A DNA stretch of 64,000 nucleotides, taken from NCBI RefSeq assembly GCF_020379485.1, contig NC_063436.1, positions 28,890,423 through 28,954,422 of the forward strand, written 5' to 3'. Origin of the DNA: Brassica napus. Taxonomy: Eukaryota; Streptophyta; Magnoliopsida; Brassicales; Brassicaceae. How positions within the stretch are numbered: position 1 is the stretch's first letter; every line of letters begins with the position of its first letter. This document shows, one piece after another, positions 11,171-24,169 of this stretch. The notes beneath the pieces are model-generated. The model was given only the letters and a program-made list of their open reading frames with translations, searched no databases and was not told where the DNA came from. Made by a program: the position numbers and the translations under genes.

Positions 11171-11503
11171 ATTTTTCCCCTAAAACTAAGCGGAACAAAT
11201 AATATCATAACAAATAATATTTAATATAATATAAGTATATAGTTCAACGTTATTTTTTTTACATGTTATATTGTTTACATGGAGACCCATTGTCTAGAAG
11301 AGCACAACAAATAATATCTTCTAGTTTGGGAACATGTAAATCTTATGCATCTATGTCAATCTTACCTATCAACCAAGCCGCTTAACAAAAATGAAATAAT
11401 AACATTAGAATCAAACAAGATAAACAAAATGCACTAAAATGACACAATGAAAAACTAGATTTTTCTATCGTTATATTTTTTGCTTCTTCTTTTTGTTTTT
11501 TAG

Positions 11504-11584
11504 CTGGAGAAGGCTGTTGAATCGACAAAGAAGCTTGATGAGGATGTTGAAGAGATTGAGATTGTGTTTGAAATAGAGGAGATG
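11504..11584 (+). other. Isolated exon-like open segment
   Basis: An 81-base segment is flanked by a pyrimidine tract ending TTTTTAG and by a GTAATC donor. It encodes 27 residues of charged, coiled-coil-like sequence (LEKAVESTKKLDEDVEEIE and so on). It stands alone in AT-rich DNA with no matching neighbour exons, so it is probably a gene fragment left by transduplication or decay. Source gene not recognised. Confidence 0.3.
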
Positions 11585-13402
11585 GTAATCTCTGTCTGTC
11601 TCTTTCTTATGGATATTCATGTTTGTTATGGTTTTTAAGGTTTTAGTTCTTTTCTGTTTCTAATATTTGAATTGGTACCTCTAATCAGAACCAACAACTT
11701 CATAGGACGTTGAATAAAAGAAAATATTAGTTGAATACATGTTCTTATACACATGCTAATTAGAAATATAATTTATGCATATGAATACCTTCTTAGGCAG
11801 CTATAGTCGCACTCAAATGATCTACAGATGTTTTACGAGTAAATTCAAAATATTTTAGCTTTAACTGTACAGGTAATTAGGAAGTAGTGGTTTATTTGTA
11901 ACTGGAAAGGCCCATGGAGAAAATTAGGTATTGGGCCCTTTATGTAAATAACGTTTGCATATAACATGGTCTAAATTTTATAATTGGAAGTTTGAGTCGA
12001 AATCAAGCCGTTGTCTCTTAAATCAAACAAAACATGAGGACCCTTGTGCAATTATGAAGAAATTCTAGTCTGTACAATTAAAATGCTTGGGCCAAATCTA
12101 CGGGGACCAGTCTGAACCGTTTATGAGTTCGGGCTAAATCTCGAACCTTTCCAATGGTAGGTTTCTTCGATATTTTTATAACAGGTCTTCCGACTTTCAG
12201 ATTGTTTCACTTCTGCTCCAAACTCTTAAAATTTACAAAATGGTCCATTTCTAAGATACAATCCATTTCGTATATGAACTTTTACTATAAGGTTTTATTC
12301 TTAGCTAACTTTATCTATTCATTCGAGCATACGAGGCCATAAACTAGAAGAAGAAAAAAACACAATGAAAAAAGCAAGAGGGTATTTCTCCTTGTTGAAC
12401 AAGAAGGTGTAAGATTTATGGAAAGCTATCACATTATACCTTGAAGAACTCATTAAGGGCCGAGACAAAGTTTCCATGAACTGCGTACACAAAAAGACAA
12501 TAAGATGAAGCAAAGCTTAGAACACAGTGGCTTGGAAATCACATTAAAGATTCCAATCAGCCATCAAACGAAGACAAAACTTAATCGAGCTGATAAGCAG
12601 AGTCGCCACTATGGCACTCTTCAACACAATCACATGAAAATATTCAAAGATATCTATATAAGATATAGTTACTCGTATAATCAATAGTATGGTTATGCAG
12701 GTTCGAATCACAAGCAGCCATGTGGGACGCTGACTCCTTATCCATCCTGAAGAGAGATTGGTAAATTGTATTTACCATGCACATGTGAGATTCTCTCTTT
12801 TAGAACAGTTATGATGGAATCTGTTATTATTAGTGGCGCAAAGATGTATATATGTAGTGAATTAATGTACTTCAGACAAGATCACGCGACTCAGGGACAA
12901 TGTCCTAAATTTCTCGCTCTTTTAAAAAAAAATATTTAGGGATTTCTTTCTCAGCTTGTCTCGGACAAAACCTCCTTGTCCGCGACTTCTTTCACCAGCA
13001 TACTAGGATCCTTAGGAAAGATTCTCTACAGAATCACCTATAACTTATGTGCATGGTTCTATGTCAAGCTATTATTTTTATTTTATTTCTGTGTCCTATC
13101 GTCCAATATTCACACTGCTTTCTCTTATAACTTTTTGAGAGTATGCATCAAAGCCTTTTCTTTGGAGAAGAAAGTAAAGTTATAGGAAGATGTTGCACTG
13201 AGATTCTTAAACATATGAGAAGAGAATTTTGAAACAAAATAATAGTTCATGATTAGAAGTAACGGTTTTGGGAAGAAGCTAAAGTTAAGCTCAGTAGCTA
13301 TTTGAATAAAATTTGCGGTGGTCTCCTAAAAGGTGGCGAGTTCCAATTGATTCAGCTTCCGATAACTTTTTCCTTAAATGTGATAATATTGTTTGTTAAG
13401 TA
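11585..13402. other. AT-rich region with scattered gene-like scraps
   Basis: Around 12340-12520 the minus strand shows short codon-like stretches with splice-like borders (for example near 12441-12490), but no continuous gene can be built. The rest is featureless. About 13120-13240 is repeated in diverged form at 14215-14340. Confidence 0.35.
13120..13240. repeat. Diverged direct repeat (partner at 14215-14340)
   Basis: Shared blocks are TTGAGAGTATG, AAGCCTTTTTCTTTG-like sequence, AAAGTTA, GGAAGATGTTGCA and GAGAAGAG in the same order. The copies are about 1.1 kb apart, with MITEs in between. Confidence 0.65.
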
Positions 13403-13872
13403 CAATGGGGGTGTTGAATAAAAAATTCAACAGTTGAATCGCTACAATGAGGGTGTTGAAAAATGAAATTTGATGATGTAGATTAATTGGTGTTGAAAAG
13501 ATTCAACATGTTGAATAAGAAGAAAGTGGGAACCACCGACGATACATATCACTTTCTAAATATTTTTGATATTTTGATATTCTCTTAGTTATTTAAAACT
13601 AATTAATCTCATTATAAATTACATAATTTATTTTTATTTCTTATACTAAAATTTATCATTTTAGATTATCTATAAATAGAGACTAGGTTTATTTAATTTA
13701 TATATAGAAAAAAATAATTATTAATTAATAAAATAGAGTGTTGAATTTTATTCAACAAGACCATTGTAGTGGATAAAAGTTGAATGTATGTTGAATGATA
13801 ATGTGGAAGAAAGACAAGATGACATGGAGTGTTAAAAGATGAAATGGATGATGTTGAATCTTGAAACCATTG
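13403..13872. mobile_element. MITE with nested inverted ends (CAATGG family)
   Basis: The outer ends CAATGGGGGTGTTGAAT (13403) and the inverse of CAATGGTTTCAAGATTCAAC (13872) are both flanked by TA. An inner pair, CTACAATGAGGGTGTTG (13442) and the inverse of CTACAATGGTCTTGTTG (13769), lies within. This suggests nested insertions or duplicated termini of one family. Non-coding. Confidence 0.65.
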
Positions 13873-14372
13873 TACATAGTCTAATTGTCACGTTTGGTAG
13901 CTAGTTCAACGATTTTCATTTTCTCAGTTTGCTTCGGTCTTATGCGGAGACTGAGTGGGCAGTGTGTGTTCATGCAACATTATGATTTTTATGATTTGAT
14001 TTTTCCTTTTAAAGTCTATATGTTTTTTATGTGTCCATGCAACAAATATATTTATCTGATTTTTGTGATTTGAAATATCAACTAAGATTCTTAACCTAGT
14101 GTGAACAAAAATAGGATATGTGGCTTAGTACAACATTCTCAAAGATTTTTTTTGAAGTGTATCGATTTCTTAGTTTTTTGTAACTCATCTGGAAATCTTA
14201 TTCATCATGTAACATGTTGAGAGTATGTCAACGAAGCCTTTTTCTTTGAAGTAGAAAATAAAGTTAATGGAAGATGTTGCATCTAGATTTTAATTAAAGC
14301 TTTTGAGAAGAGGATTTGTGAGACATATTAGTAGTTTATCAGTAAAGTTATGATGATGACTCATTTGTTTTA

Positions 14373-15734
14373 GGGGCTGTTCGTTTCACCATCTCTCATC
14401 TCCATCCAGATGATCTATTTGTATGATCTATTCAGATGATCCATTCAAAATTTTAAGATTCTTTGTTTGTCCATCCAAATAGCTCATCTAGATGAATCAT
14501 CTAAGTGGATCTTATGTTTTTTTTTCATTCCCATCCAAATGAGTTTAGTAAACAAATTACTAAAACACCATTGTTTTGATTTAATCATATGTTTGATATT
14601 AATTTTAACTATATTACCTTTAATTATTTAGTCTAATATATTTAACATTAGAATTATTTTAAAATTACCATTTTGACATTTGTTTATTTAGATTTGTATT
14701 AAAATTTTACTACAGTAATAACTTCTAATAAAAAAAGGTAGATAAACATGTAACTTCGGTTTTAGCAAAAAAAATGAGATGTTTCGGTTTTGACGGAAAA
14801 AAACAAAAAAAAAATCGTTTTAGCGGGAAAATACAATTTTCAGTTTTGGCAAGAAAACAAGATTTTTTCGGGTTTGGCGGGAAAACACATTTTTGTGGTT
14901 GTAATGGAAAACACGTTTTTGCAGTTTTTACGGGAAAACGCACTTTTGCAGTTTTGGCGGAAAAACATGTTTTTGAGGTTTTGGCGGGAAAACATGTTTT
15001 TGTGGTTTTGGAGGAAAAACACATTTTTGTGATTTTGGCGAGAAAATGCTTTTTTGGAGGTTTTAGCAGGAAAACGCGTTTTCAGGTTTGGTGGGAAAAT
15101 GTGTTTCTGTGGTTTTGGCGGGAAACGCATTTTTTGTGGTTTTTGCGGTTTGGCGGGTTGCAGTTTTGGCAAGAAAACATGTTTTTTCGGTTTTGGCTGG
15201 AAAACGTTTTTTGTGGTTTTAGCGGACAAAATACATTTTTGTGGTTTTAGCAGGAAAACGCGTTTTGGCTGTTTTGGCGGGAAACACGTTTTTGCGGTTT
15301 TGACATAAAAACGCATTTTACGATTTTTGCGGGAAACCACGTTTTTGTGGTTTTGGTGGAAAAGTATGTTCTTGCGATTTTGGCGGAAAAATGTGTTTTT
15401 TTTTTATTTTGACGGGAAAGTGTATTTTAAGTTTTGAGCAAAAATTACATTTTTTTAGTTTTGTTATTTTTCGTGTGTGACAAAATGATATTATATTTAG
15501 ATTTGTAATTTATAAATTACATCAGGGGTATAATAGACATTATACCATTTTGACAAAACCATCTCCATCCGGATCGTTCAATTTGGATCAGCCAACTGAT
15601 TTTCAAAATTAAGCCTAAAGTTCCAAAAGTCATCCGATGATCTATCTGAATGAGTTCCATTTTTATTGCCTAAACCGAAAAATTTTTCATCTCCATCCAG
15701 ATAGTTCATCCAAATTGACAAACGAACAGGCCCC
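14373..15734. mobile_element. Non-autonomous DNA transposon with an E2F-motif-rich tandem array
   Basis: The ends GGGGCTGTTCGTTT (14373) and the inverse of GGGGCCTGTTCGTTTG (15734) are inverted repeats, extended by CATCTCCATCCAGAT near both ends. The centre (14762-15445) is a degenerate array of about 30-base units of the form TTTTGGCGGGAAAACA. No transposase is present. A target duplication was not clear, so the superfamily is open (hAT or PIF-like). Confidence 0.8.
14762..15445 (+). repeat. Degenerate tandem array of TTTTGGCGGGAAAA units
   Basis: Roughly 20 units of about 30 bases alternate a GGCGGGAAAA core with a TTTTTGTGG spacer. Four units match the E2F consensus TTSSCGSSAA exactly (14874-14883, 14981-14990, 15115-15124, 15274-15283); others differ by one base. 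The open frames across it, rich in FGGK and KPQK on the two strands, are products of periodicity, not proteins. Confidence 0.9.
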
Positions 15735-16643
15735 ATGTGCGGTTTTATGCGTTTCTAGGTTATTTTTATTTTTATCTTTTCGCAATCGGTGACTATTCCA
15801 ATGATCTCACACTGTAAGTTTGTAAGCATGAATGCAACGCATATATGTTTACAACTGGTGAGGAATGTAGGTTGTTGGATATGGGGACACGTTCACCCAA
15901 AATCGTTTTGATATTCCAAAATTTAGCATAAAAAACTAATTATTTAATATATTAAAACATGACTACATTTTGTACGTAGCCATGAGTTTTACTCGATAAT
16001 TACCATCTTATATCATTATCTTAATAATAACTATATATTTTAAATTTTTATTAATTATCATATTTACCTTATTTTCAATATTCATATTCAGATATAATAA
16101 ATAACTCCCGTAAAACATAATTTTCAATATTTATATTCAGATGTAATACTTGTTTCTTACTAAACCAAACGTTTGGTTTCAAACATCTTAATTGACTAAA
16201 CGAAAAAAGAATATATCTACCAAGCTCATATAAAAAAAAAGACTTTCAAAAATAAACTATAGAGTATTTTAAATATTATGGTATTTTTAAGTGTAATATA
16301 CTATTTCAAACCATACTTTTAAATATGCTGAAGATCAAACCAGAAAATCAACCATGGTACAACAACATATAAACACAGTTGTTTCTTCCTCTCGGGTCAA
16401 TCCTTTGTCATTCTTCACTCTATATGCTGAAGATCAAACAATACCAAAACAAACCATATATATATATATTGATATGCTTTCCTAACATATAGTTTTCATA
16501 TGTACTAATGTGTAGATTATAATTAATTTACATAAATTTAGGATATGTATCTTTTATTATTATCCGTAATCTTGCCTCAAATATATGTTATGTTCAAGCA
16601 TATTCTTTTTTAAATCCCTAAATCTTCTCAACCAAGTATTCAT
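15735..16643. other. AT-rich gene-free stretch
   Basis: No gene recognised. A short phrase TATGCTGAAGATCAAAC occurs twice (about 16326 and 16422). Confidence 0.4.
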
Positions 16644-16659
16644 AAAGATCATTGCAAAT

Positions 16660-18423
16660 GCATAGAGTGAATGGATGGACAGACAGATGGCTCTCAAAAG
16701 GAGGAAAGGAAGTGTTGATTAAATCCATTCTGCTAGCTCTTCCGACATATGTAATGTCTACTTTCCTGCTCCCTTTGGAGATATGTGAAAACCTTGCAAG
16801 TGCCATTGCTAAATTCTGGTGGAGTTCAAATCCACCAAAAAGAGGACTACACTGAGCGAAATGGGAGAAAGTCTGTTTACCAAGGGAAGAGGGTGGGATT
16901 GGGTTTCGCATGATTCATGAGTTCAATTTGGCATTATTGGCAAAACAACTATGGAGACTAGTTCAATTCCCAGACTCTTTGGTCGCTCGGGTTTTAAGGG
17001 GAAGATACTACAGGATGAGTTCGCCACTTAGAGTAATCTCTGCTAGTAGCCCATCGTACGTGTGGTCTAGTATTAGTGCTGCGCGAAAGCTGCTTCTGAA
17101 GGGAATCAGACAGAAGATACATTCAGGCTATGATGTAAAGGTGTGGGAGGATCCATGGATTCCAACGACCCCTGCGAGACCAGCTCTTCCTTTGGCGCCG
17201 GTAATGCATCCTAATATGCGAGTTAGTGATTTCATTGACCCGGAAACGAAAGAGTGGGATGTTGGACTTTTGGAGATGTATGTCAACCCGGAGGATATAC
17301 CGCTGATAAGGTGTTTGACCACAAGTTCGACACATCGTCGGGATACATTCTGTTGGAATTATACAAGGAATGACCAATATACGGTTAAATCTGGATATTA
17401 GATCGCCCAGAATGAGCTAAAGATAGAGGGGGAGAAGGAAGCCCTAGAACCGAGTATCACAGAACTTCAAGCCTTTGCTTGGAAGGTAAAAGCACCTACG
17501 AAGATATGTCATCTTATATGGCAGCTGCTATCTGGCCATGTGGCAGTAACAAGGAATCTAGCGAGACGCAATATGAGATGTGACAACTACTGCCCACGAT
17601 GTGGAGAGCTAGAAGAATCTGTAGCCATGCTATTTTTGAGTGTCCACCGGCTCTACAGGTCTGGACCTTAGCATCCACTCAGTCAAGTCCTGGCCTATTT
17701 CCTGTATCAAGCATTTACGCAAATATGGATTACCTATTCTGGAGAAAAAACAACATTATCGAGCCGGAAGAGGGCAAGGATCCTTATCCCTGGATAATTT
17801 GGTACATTTGAAAGACTAGGAATGACAAACTTTTCAGGGGAATAGATAGAGATCCTTTGGAGACAGTCCGACATGCAGAGAGTGAATGTCAGGCATGGTT
17901 TAATGCGAATGAAGTGGTACAACCTATGGTACAAGAAATCATTTCAGCGGAGACCCAAGTCATAAGCTTGGGTAACATTTGCTTGCTAGATGGATCTTGG
18001 ACAGCCTCCGCTCAGTATACTGGATGTGGATGGGCCTGGTTGGACAGTGGAGGAAACATTCAACTGTTGGGGACAAGAAATCTCAATCGACGAGAATCAG
18101 CTTTGCATTCGGAAGTAGAGGCTCTGCGATGGGCAATGGAGAATATGCTTCAACACTCAACGTGCCAGAACTTTAGGACAGACTGCAAGGAGCTGATAGC
18201 AATGATAAAGGATCCTCATGCATGGCCCAGCTTTGCGACAGAGTTGGAAAGGATAGAGACGCTGCTGATTTGCTTTCCGGATTTCAACATCATTCATGTT
18301 CCACGAGCGCGCAATCAGTTTTCAAATTTTTTAGCTAAGACTGCTAGATCCTTCCATAGAAAGTTACATTTTGTTGGTTGTTCTATTCCGGTCTGGTTAC
18401 CCATACCACTCAAGTTTGAGTAA
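16660..18423 (+). pseudogene. LINE ORF2 remnant (RT thumb, zf-RVT, RNase H)
   Basis: Segments in order: RT end (VNGWTDRWLSKGGKEVLIKS), stop at 16852, VCLPREEGGIGFR and following, stop at 17399-17401, then the zinc-knuckle zf-RVT area (CDNYCPRCGELEESV). After a frame change near 17620 and a TGA at 17809-17811 comes the RNase H domain with DGSW, the acidic residue in ALHSEVEALRWAM, and TDCKEL. The last open piece ends at the TAA 18421-18423. Plant L1 elements of this group encode an RNase H that removes RNA from the hybrid; this copy cannot make one protein. Confidence 0.9.
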
Positions 18424-18458
18424 TAGAATAGCCGTTTGACGTTCAAAAAAAAAAAAAA
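16660..18458 (+). mobile_element. 5'-truncated L1-type LINE with RNase H domain
   Basis: The insertion is bounded by a target duplication, AAAGATCATTGCAAAT at 16644-16659 and again at 18457-18472 after a poly(A) tail. The body starts inside the thumb of the reverse transcriptase and runs through a zf-RVT region to a C-terminal RNase H domain. In-frame stops near 16852, 17401 and 17811 and a frame change near 17620 make it dead. The same 3' end is seen in the much shorter copy at 46973. Confidence 0.93.
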
Positions 18459-18472
18459 AGATCATTGCAAAT

Positions 18473-19301
18473 ATTCTCCACGCCCATTCTGTAAATACTA
18501 TTGCTTTCATCCAAATTAATTATTAACTCTGCAATATCAAAAAGTGTGTATTTCGCAAAAGAGCACTATAGTTCCACTAGAAACTAACTAGTCCTAATTT
18601 TCATCGTTAGTTAACTTAACAAAATCTTCCTTAAAAAATATACAATCAATTTCTTTTATATATGAAAAATATTAATTATTGTTTCAAATGATAATATATC
18701 TTAAAAAAATCTTTCTTAAAGCTAACAATTAATTAATTTTACCTGTAATTAATTGTATAAATATAAATTAATACAAATGATATGATATAAAATCAATATA
18801 AAATTATTTTTACTGTGCCAAAAATATTAAAACATATCAATTTTTTTCCTTTCCAAAACTAAGTAGTCTATTTATATTATATATAATAACTAATTACTTA
18901 TAGTATTATTACTAATAATTATATATATGCTAAAATACATTAACATACAAGTTAAAACGAATACCTGCATAGGTGTGCAGATAAAAAAAAACTAGTACTT
19001 TTTTTAATTTGGTGACTAAAACTGTTTTGTGCACCCACCATATCATTTCACGATCAACTCCAGATTTTCTTCATTTTAAGCTCATACCATTAATGCACCC
19101 CGTTTAAATATTATTTTGATTCGCTTCTGCTCACATCTTTGATTTAACATATGATTACTATCTGACAAGCAGTTGACAAAAAAAGGCACTATATATCTGA
19201 CAAGCTTATTAATCGGCTTAGCCACCACATTGGCATAAGAATCCACGCAAATAAAGGAGAAGAAGAAGATGATGAAAAAGGCCTGTATAACAATCTAATG
19301 A
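18473..19301. other. AT-rich gene-free stretch
   Basis: Very AT-rich spacer without recognised genes or repeats. Confidence 0.4.
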
Positions 19302-21424
19302 TCTATCTTATTAAAACAGAAACATTACAACTTCTTCTAGGTGGATTTTTAAGTTGGACATCACATTATTATTCATAGCCTAACCTTACATTTAAATATT
19401 TCCTTAATTGGTTCAATATCAACCATTGGTTCAATAAAGTCCATTTAACTCCATCATATAACTCTATTTAAATCCACCGTAAGATCTATCTTATTATACA
19501 TTATACAACTATTATTTTATATCTATTATTTCGTCACATTATACATCTATTATTATACATATATTAAAAAAACATCTATTAAAAAACCCTCGCTTTAATG
19601 TCAAACGTTAACATACATTTACTCACATTGTCATACTTATATTATATCATAGTTACAATATATAAAAAACGCACTCTTCACACTGGTCCATATCACATTG
19701 CAAGATTAACAACATTGAGTAGTCATTATATTTTATAAAACTTCTTAAGTTACAAAACTCGTATGGCCGTATATCTAAAGCATTGTTTGTCATTATATTT
19801 TAAAAACTATAACAACATAGTTTATTTATGTTACTTAAATGATATGGTCATATATCCAAATCATTTGTCCATGGTATAATTTAAAGAAACAAGAAATTTA
19901 AATCTTCGGAAACAAGAAACAAGAAACAAGAAAGTTGCCAGTAGTTTCACCTAGATTTGTCCATGGTATAATTATTATTTTCAATAACAGAAACATCAGT
20001 TTAAATCTCCGGATTTGATATTAACCGTATATTCTTATGGGCAATTCTCGTAAATAGATCATTTTCAAGTTTTGGTCACAAAAATAGACCACAAAAAGGA
20101 AAATTACTAAAATGTTTCACTTAATAGGTAAAAGTACACTAATACCCTAGATATATAAAAAAAACAAAAAAAATAAAAAAAATATTTTTTTATAGTTTTA
20201 GATTATATGTTTTCAAATTCAAACTTTTTTATAATTCTTTTTTTGATTTTTTTTTCAAATTTTCTTTTTGTAATTCGAAAATACTTTTTGAAACTATTTT
20301 TTAAAAAATTTTATTTTCAAAATTTTAATATTTATTTTCTATTTTATAAAATTTTAAACCTCAAACCCAAATCTCCACCCCTTAACTCTAAACTCTAAAG
20401 TTTGGATTAGCTAACCCTAGGGATATAAGTGTATATTTACCTCTTTAATGAAATATTTTGGTCATTTTGATTCTTAGAATCTATATTTGTGATAGAAACT
20501 TTTTTTAGTGATATCCTAAGGTATTTCCCTATTCTTATTTCAATAACAGAAACATCAGTTTATACTTTAAAAAAACGTTTATAACAAAACCCATTCCCCA
20601 AGTTATGCATTATATGCCTAAAATCTCGGATACAATCAAATATGGAGTTTTAAATTTCTCTATCAAAAAATCGATTTGCCAGATTTGAAAATCATTAATA
20701 TGGAAAACTCCCTTCTCCAAATTTATTCTACTATACCTAAAATCTCGGTTTCAATAAAATCTAGAGATTTTGTATTTATTATACCTAACTTAATAGGTTA
20801 GGGAATATATTTACGGAGATATGGACTTGTGCATTTACAATAAAATTTTGCTTTATGGATCATAATAGTTAGATTGACATTAAATATAAAACAAAAACAA
20901 TTTTATGATTGCACTTAATTTTTTAAACAAACACATTTTGTTTCTTTATTTATTGGAATTCTTTCATACACATTGAAAATACTATTCTATTAATAAAAAC
21001 AAATTAAAACTATAATTGTTTTTCGATTAGTACACTTTTATTTAAATTACTTAACCAAAAAAAATGTTATATCTATCAATTTATACATTTATATATCCGC
21101 ATGGGGTTAATCTTTTTTTTTTTTTAAATATACACTTTTGTTTGTTTATCTATTTTATTATTACAATTATTTTATTAGAATTATAATGAAGACTCAGGGA
21201 TGTTAGTCTATTTCGTTTTCGTTAATATTGGATTAGTATTTTCACCTTATGTCTATGTTTATAGTACATTGATATGTTAATCCAAATCGTATTTATTACT
21301 ATTAGGTTAGTGTTTCACAGAACATCTATAATACACTGTTATTTCGATCCAAATCGTATTACTTTATATTATGTTAGTGTTTTTACTGCACGGTTATATC
21401 TCTAATATACCGATGAAAAACTAG
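19302..21424 (+). mobile_element. Possible Helitron (non-autonomous)
   Basis: The left end, A|TCTATCTTATTAAAACAGAA, closely matches the 5' end of known Arabidopsis/Brassica Helitrons (compare the inverse of the right end at 41613). A CTAG followed by T at 21421-21424 could be the 3' terminus. No convincing GC hairpin precedes it and the interior is non-coding, so the right border is uncertain. A copy of the common repeat family lies inside at about 20040-20530. Confidence 0.42.
20040..20530. repeat. Dispersed Brassicaceae repeat, inverse-type copy
   Basis: Shares TTTTGGTCACAAAAATAG, TAGCTAACCCTAGGGATAT and the closing ATATTTGTGATAGAAACTTT with the copies at 7087 and 54040. Non-coding. Confidence 0.7.
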
Positions 21425-22154
21425 TAATACAAAACACAGTTTAAATATTGTTTTTTAAACAAAAGAAAAAGGAATTGGACAAACTCGAAATGTATAAAAA
21501 CAAAAATAAAACCCATGGTCTAGTTAACTTTAAACTTTGATTTTTAAAGTTTCATTAAAAACATAATACCTAAAAAAGTTTACCTCACGTTTGAGATTTA
21601 AATGTTAAAGAACGTGAAATATTATTAGTTGTGGTTCTGCTTAATTGTTGTAGATTGATCCCTCCATCCATTTTATATATATACTTACGCCGGCTAATCC
21701 TTCCATCATAACCATTAATAGATTGTATATCAAAGACAGCGTGTAAAGAAAGATCCATACTTAAGCGGATATTTTCTTTATAATTTACTAGTTATCGAGC
21801 TTTATAGAATTTATAGCTGCCAACTGTAATAGATTCTGAATTGAAACAATCACATAAAGCAATAATTTATTTTGGCGATTAATGATATTGATCAATACTC
21901 TATTATATATTTTTGGGACCAATTCTGAATCTAATAACATTTACATACATGGAAGAAATTTTTTCAAAAAGTCTATGCTGCAATATTGCACAACGGCAGC
22001 CCTGGTTCTTGCTAACACTGATACATTTTACTACAAATTACTATTCGTAATTTCGTATCAAACCTAAAACGCATATATATATCACCACATCAGTTGATGC
22101 TGAGAGATTTATTCGTCTACTTATGATTGGCCCATTATTATGGCAGCGAGACCA
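21425..22154. other. AT-rich gene-free stretch
   Basis: No supported gene; short frames only. Confidence 0.4.
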
Positions 22155-23190
22155 CTCTTAAAATTAGGCTTAGGGAAGATTAGCGGAACAGACTTTAATA
22201 TTAGTGTATGAAACGAACCATGGATCCCAGACACAGAGGTACGACCACCTAGAGCTTATGACTGAGTGACTTACATACATCCATACTCCTGAGTCATTCC
22301 TTTCAAGGATTGAGATATTTCTTTCTTACAAGATTTTTCTATCTTGAGGACATTCATTTTCTCCTTGATTTGAGACATAGTCATACATGGTCCATGGGCG
22401 ACTACCCATGAAATCATACAAAATCTAAAGTTTACTCGGTTAAATTCATATATGATTTGCTTGGCTCAGAGGAAACTATACCCATCTACATCGGACTATT
22501 TGTTTTTTTTTCGGGTTTCTTCTTGAGTACCTTTGTTTGCCAAAACATAGATTTTCTGTTTTGGAAGAAAAAAGATGTGACCTATACATAACCACTAATT
22601 GACACTATCCCTTAGATCTTGTGGTACATTTCAAAGGTAAAAAATGATATATAAAAAAATTAAAGGAAAGGATGTCTCACCAGTAGACACCCTCAGAGTA
22701 GCCTCTCATGAAATGGAAGACTGGAGAAAATCTAACCCCTGGGAAGAAAACGAGGAAGATGACGCATCACAAGCTCATGCCATTGTTTCCCGTGGAATCC
22801 CAAATCTGACCTGTTAAAATTGACGCTTCATGGTCAATCATGGTTTGATCAGTGGAATAAGGTGAACCAATATTGATCAGATGGGAATTGATCGTTTTGG
22901 AATTTGGACTACAAGGTTGCCGTAAAAGTTTCTAGGTTCTTCATGCTGAGATGGAGGGACTATTATGAGCGATATTCTATTTACGATATTTACATATCAC
23001 TACGGTCCAAATAAAAGAATTGCTCAGATTTAGTGGATATGATTATTAACACAATCTGTTGGACGGTCTTTTCTTTTGAGCTAGTCTCATTCCACCGGGA
23101 CGAGTTTTTCATGTAGACTCTCTTACGAAGAAGGCGATAAGCAATGATGTCATGTTTTCCATGTAGACCAGACTGAGTTGAAATAAGTAT
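22155..23190 (+). mobile_element. Old, heavily decayed LINE (L1) relic
   Basis: Broken translations resemble the zf-RVT and RNase H parts of plant L1 ORF2: NEPWIPDTEVRPPRAYD near 22215, a WATTHEI-like area near 22400, and FLHAEMEGL-like RNase H residues near 22940. Many stops and frame shifts are present, and no poly(A) or target duplication remains. It belongs to the same RNase H-bearing type as the element at 16660 but is much older. Confidence 0.65.
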
Positions 23191-24166
23191 TTTTTGGAAC
23201 GAATTAATCTAGATTACCACTTTATCTAAACAATCAGATACTGACAAAAAAACTGTTGCCGGCTGTGAATTTTTTAATACCCATACAACAACATTAAACA
23301 TCAACACGGTTTAGTGGTGAAATGTGGCGATAGCAAACTTTGGAAAAGCCTGGTTTCGAAAAGAAAAGAGAAACATCAATAATATAATTTAAAGAAGATA
23401 TGTATATATAAATTATTATCCGGAAATTTAAATCGAGAAAACGAAAAAACTGATATTTGTTGAACATAAATATTCACACATGGATGACAATGAAATTGAT
23501 AGATGTACAGTCAGTACAGCATATAGAATTTGCCGTTCTATAAAATATATATAATTTGTTCTCCAACATGGATAGTCTGGTAACGCGAGCATTCATATCT
23601 AAATAGTGGATATCCGTAATTCACGTTCAACAATCATTCTCCTTAACTCTCAACGCCCACCACCCCACGTCCACCATCTATATCTGATTCTGATTCTGAT
23701 TCTGATTCAGTTGATTGATATTGTCAATACCCAAATATTTATGAAAAAATTTCGTGCCCTTAATATATACAGGTTGCATAGAAATATCAATATTCAATAT
23801 CTTTTTGGTATGAAAATGAATACTAACCAATATTCTAAATATTGAAGGAGGACTTGAGTTTTACATTCATAAAAATTGAGTTACCCGGTTTGATAGCTAA
23901 AACGCGTAAAATTTGATGTAATAAACGAGTAAAGGGTACTCATTTGGCGAGGATCCGAGTATTTTGGAGTTGTATATAATTCTACTATATAAGTCTACCA
24001 ATCAACTTTTCTTTTCATTAATTTTGTATGATTTGATGTGCTATTTACGATCTCCATTTTTTCATATTGTTATGTACATATAGGTTGGCCATGTGTCATT
24101 GAACAGAGGATTTTTGTGTTCTGGGATTGAGTTTGAAAGTTAATGCATGAAAAATCAATATCAAAC
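23191..24166. other. AT-rich spacer with a short TTCTGA repeat
   Basis: Contains (TTCTGA)n at about 23685-23710. No gene supported. Confidence 0.4.
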
Positions 24167-24169
24167 TAA

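Noticed and set aside
12319..12513. Minus-strand gene near 12.4 kb
   Set aside because: Short codon-like pieces, but no consistent exon chain, start or homology.
14725..15340. Several open frames on both strands with FGGK or KPQK repeats
   Set aside because: Unit length near 30 bases keeps frames open; codons follow the DNA repeat and no conserved protein is present.
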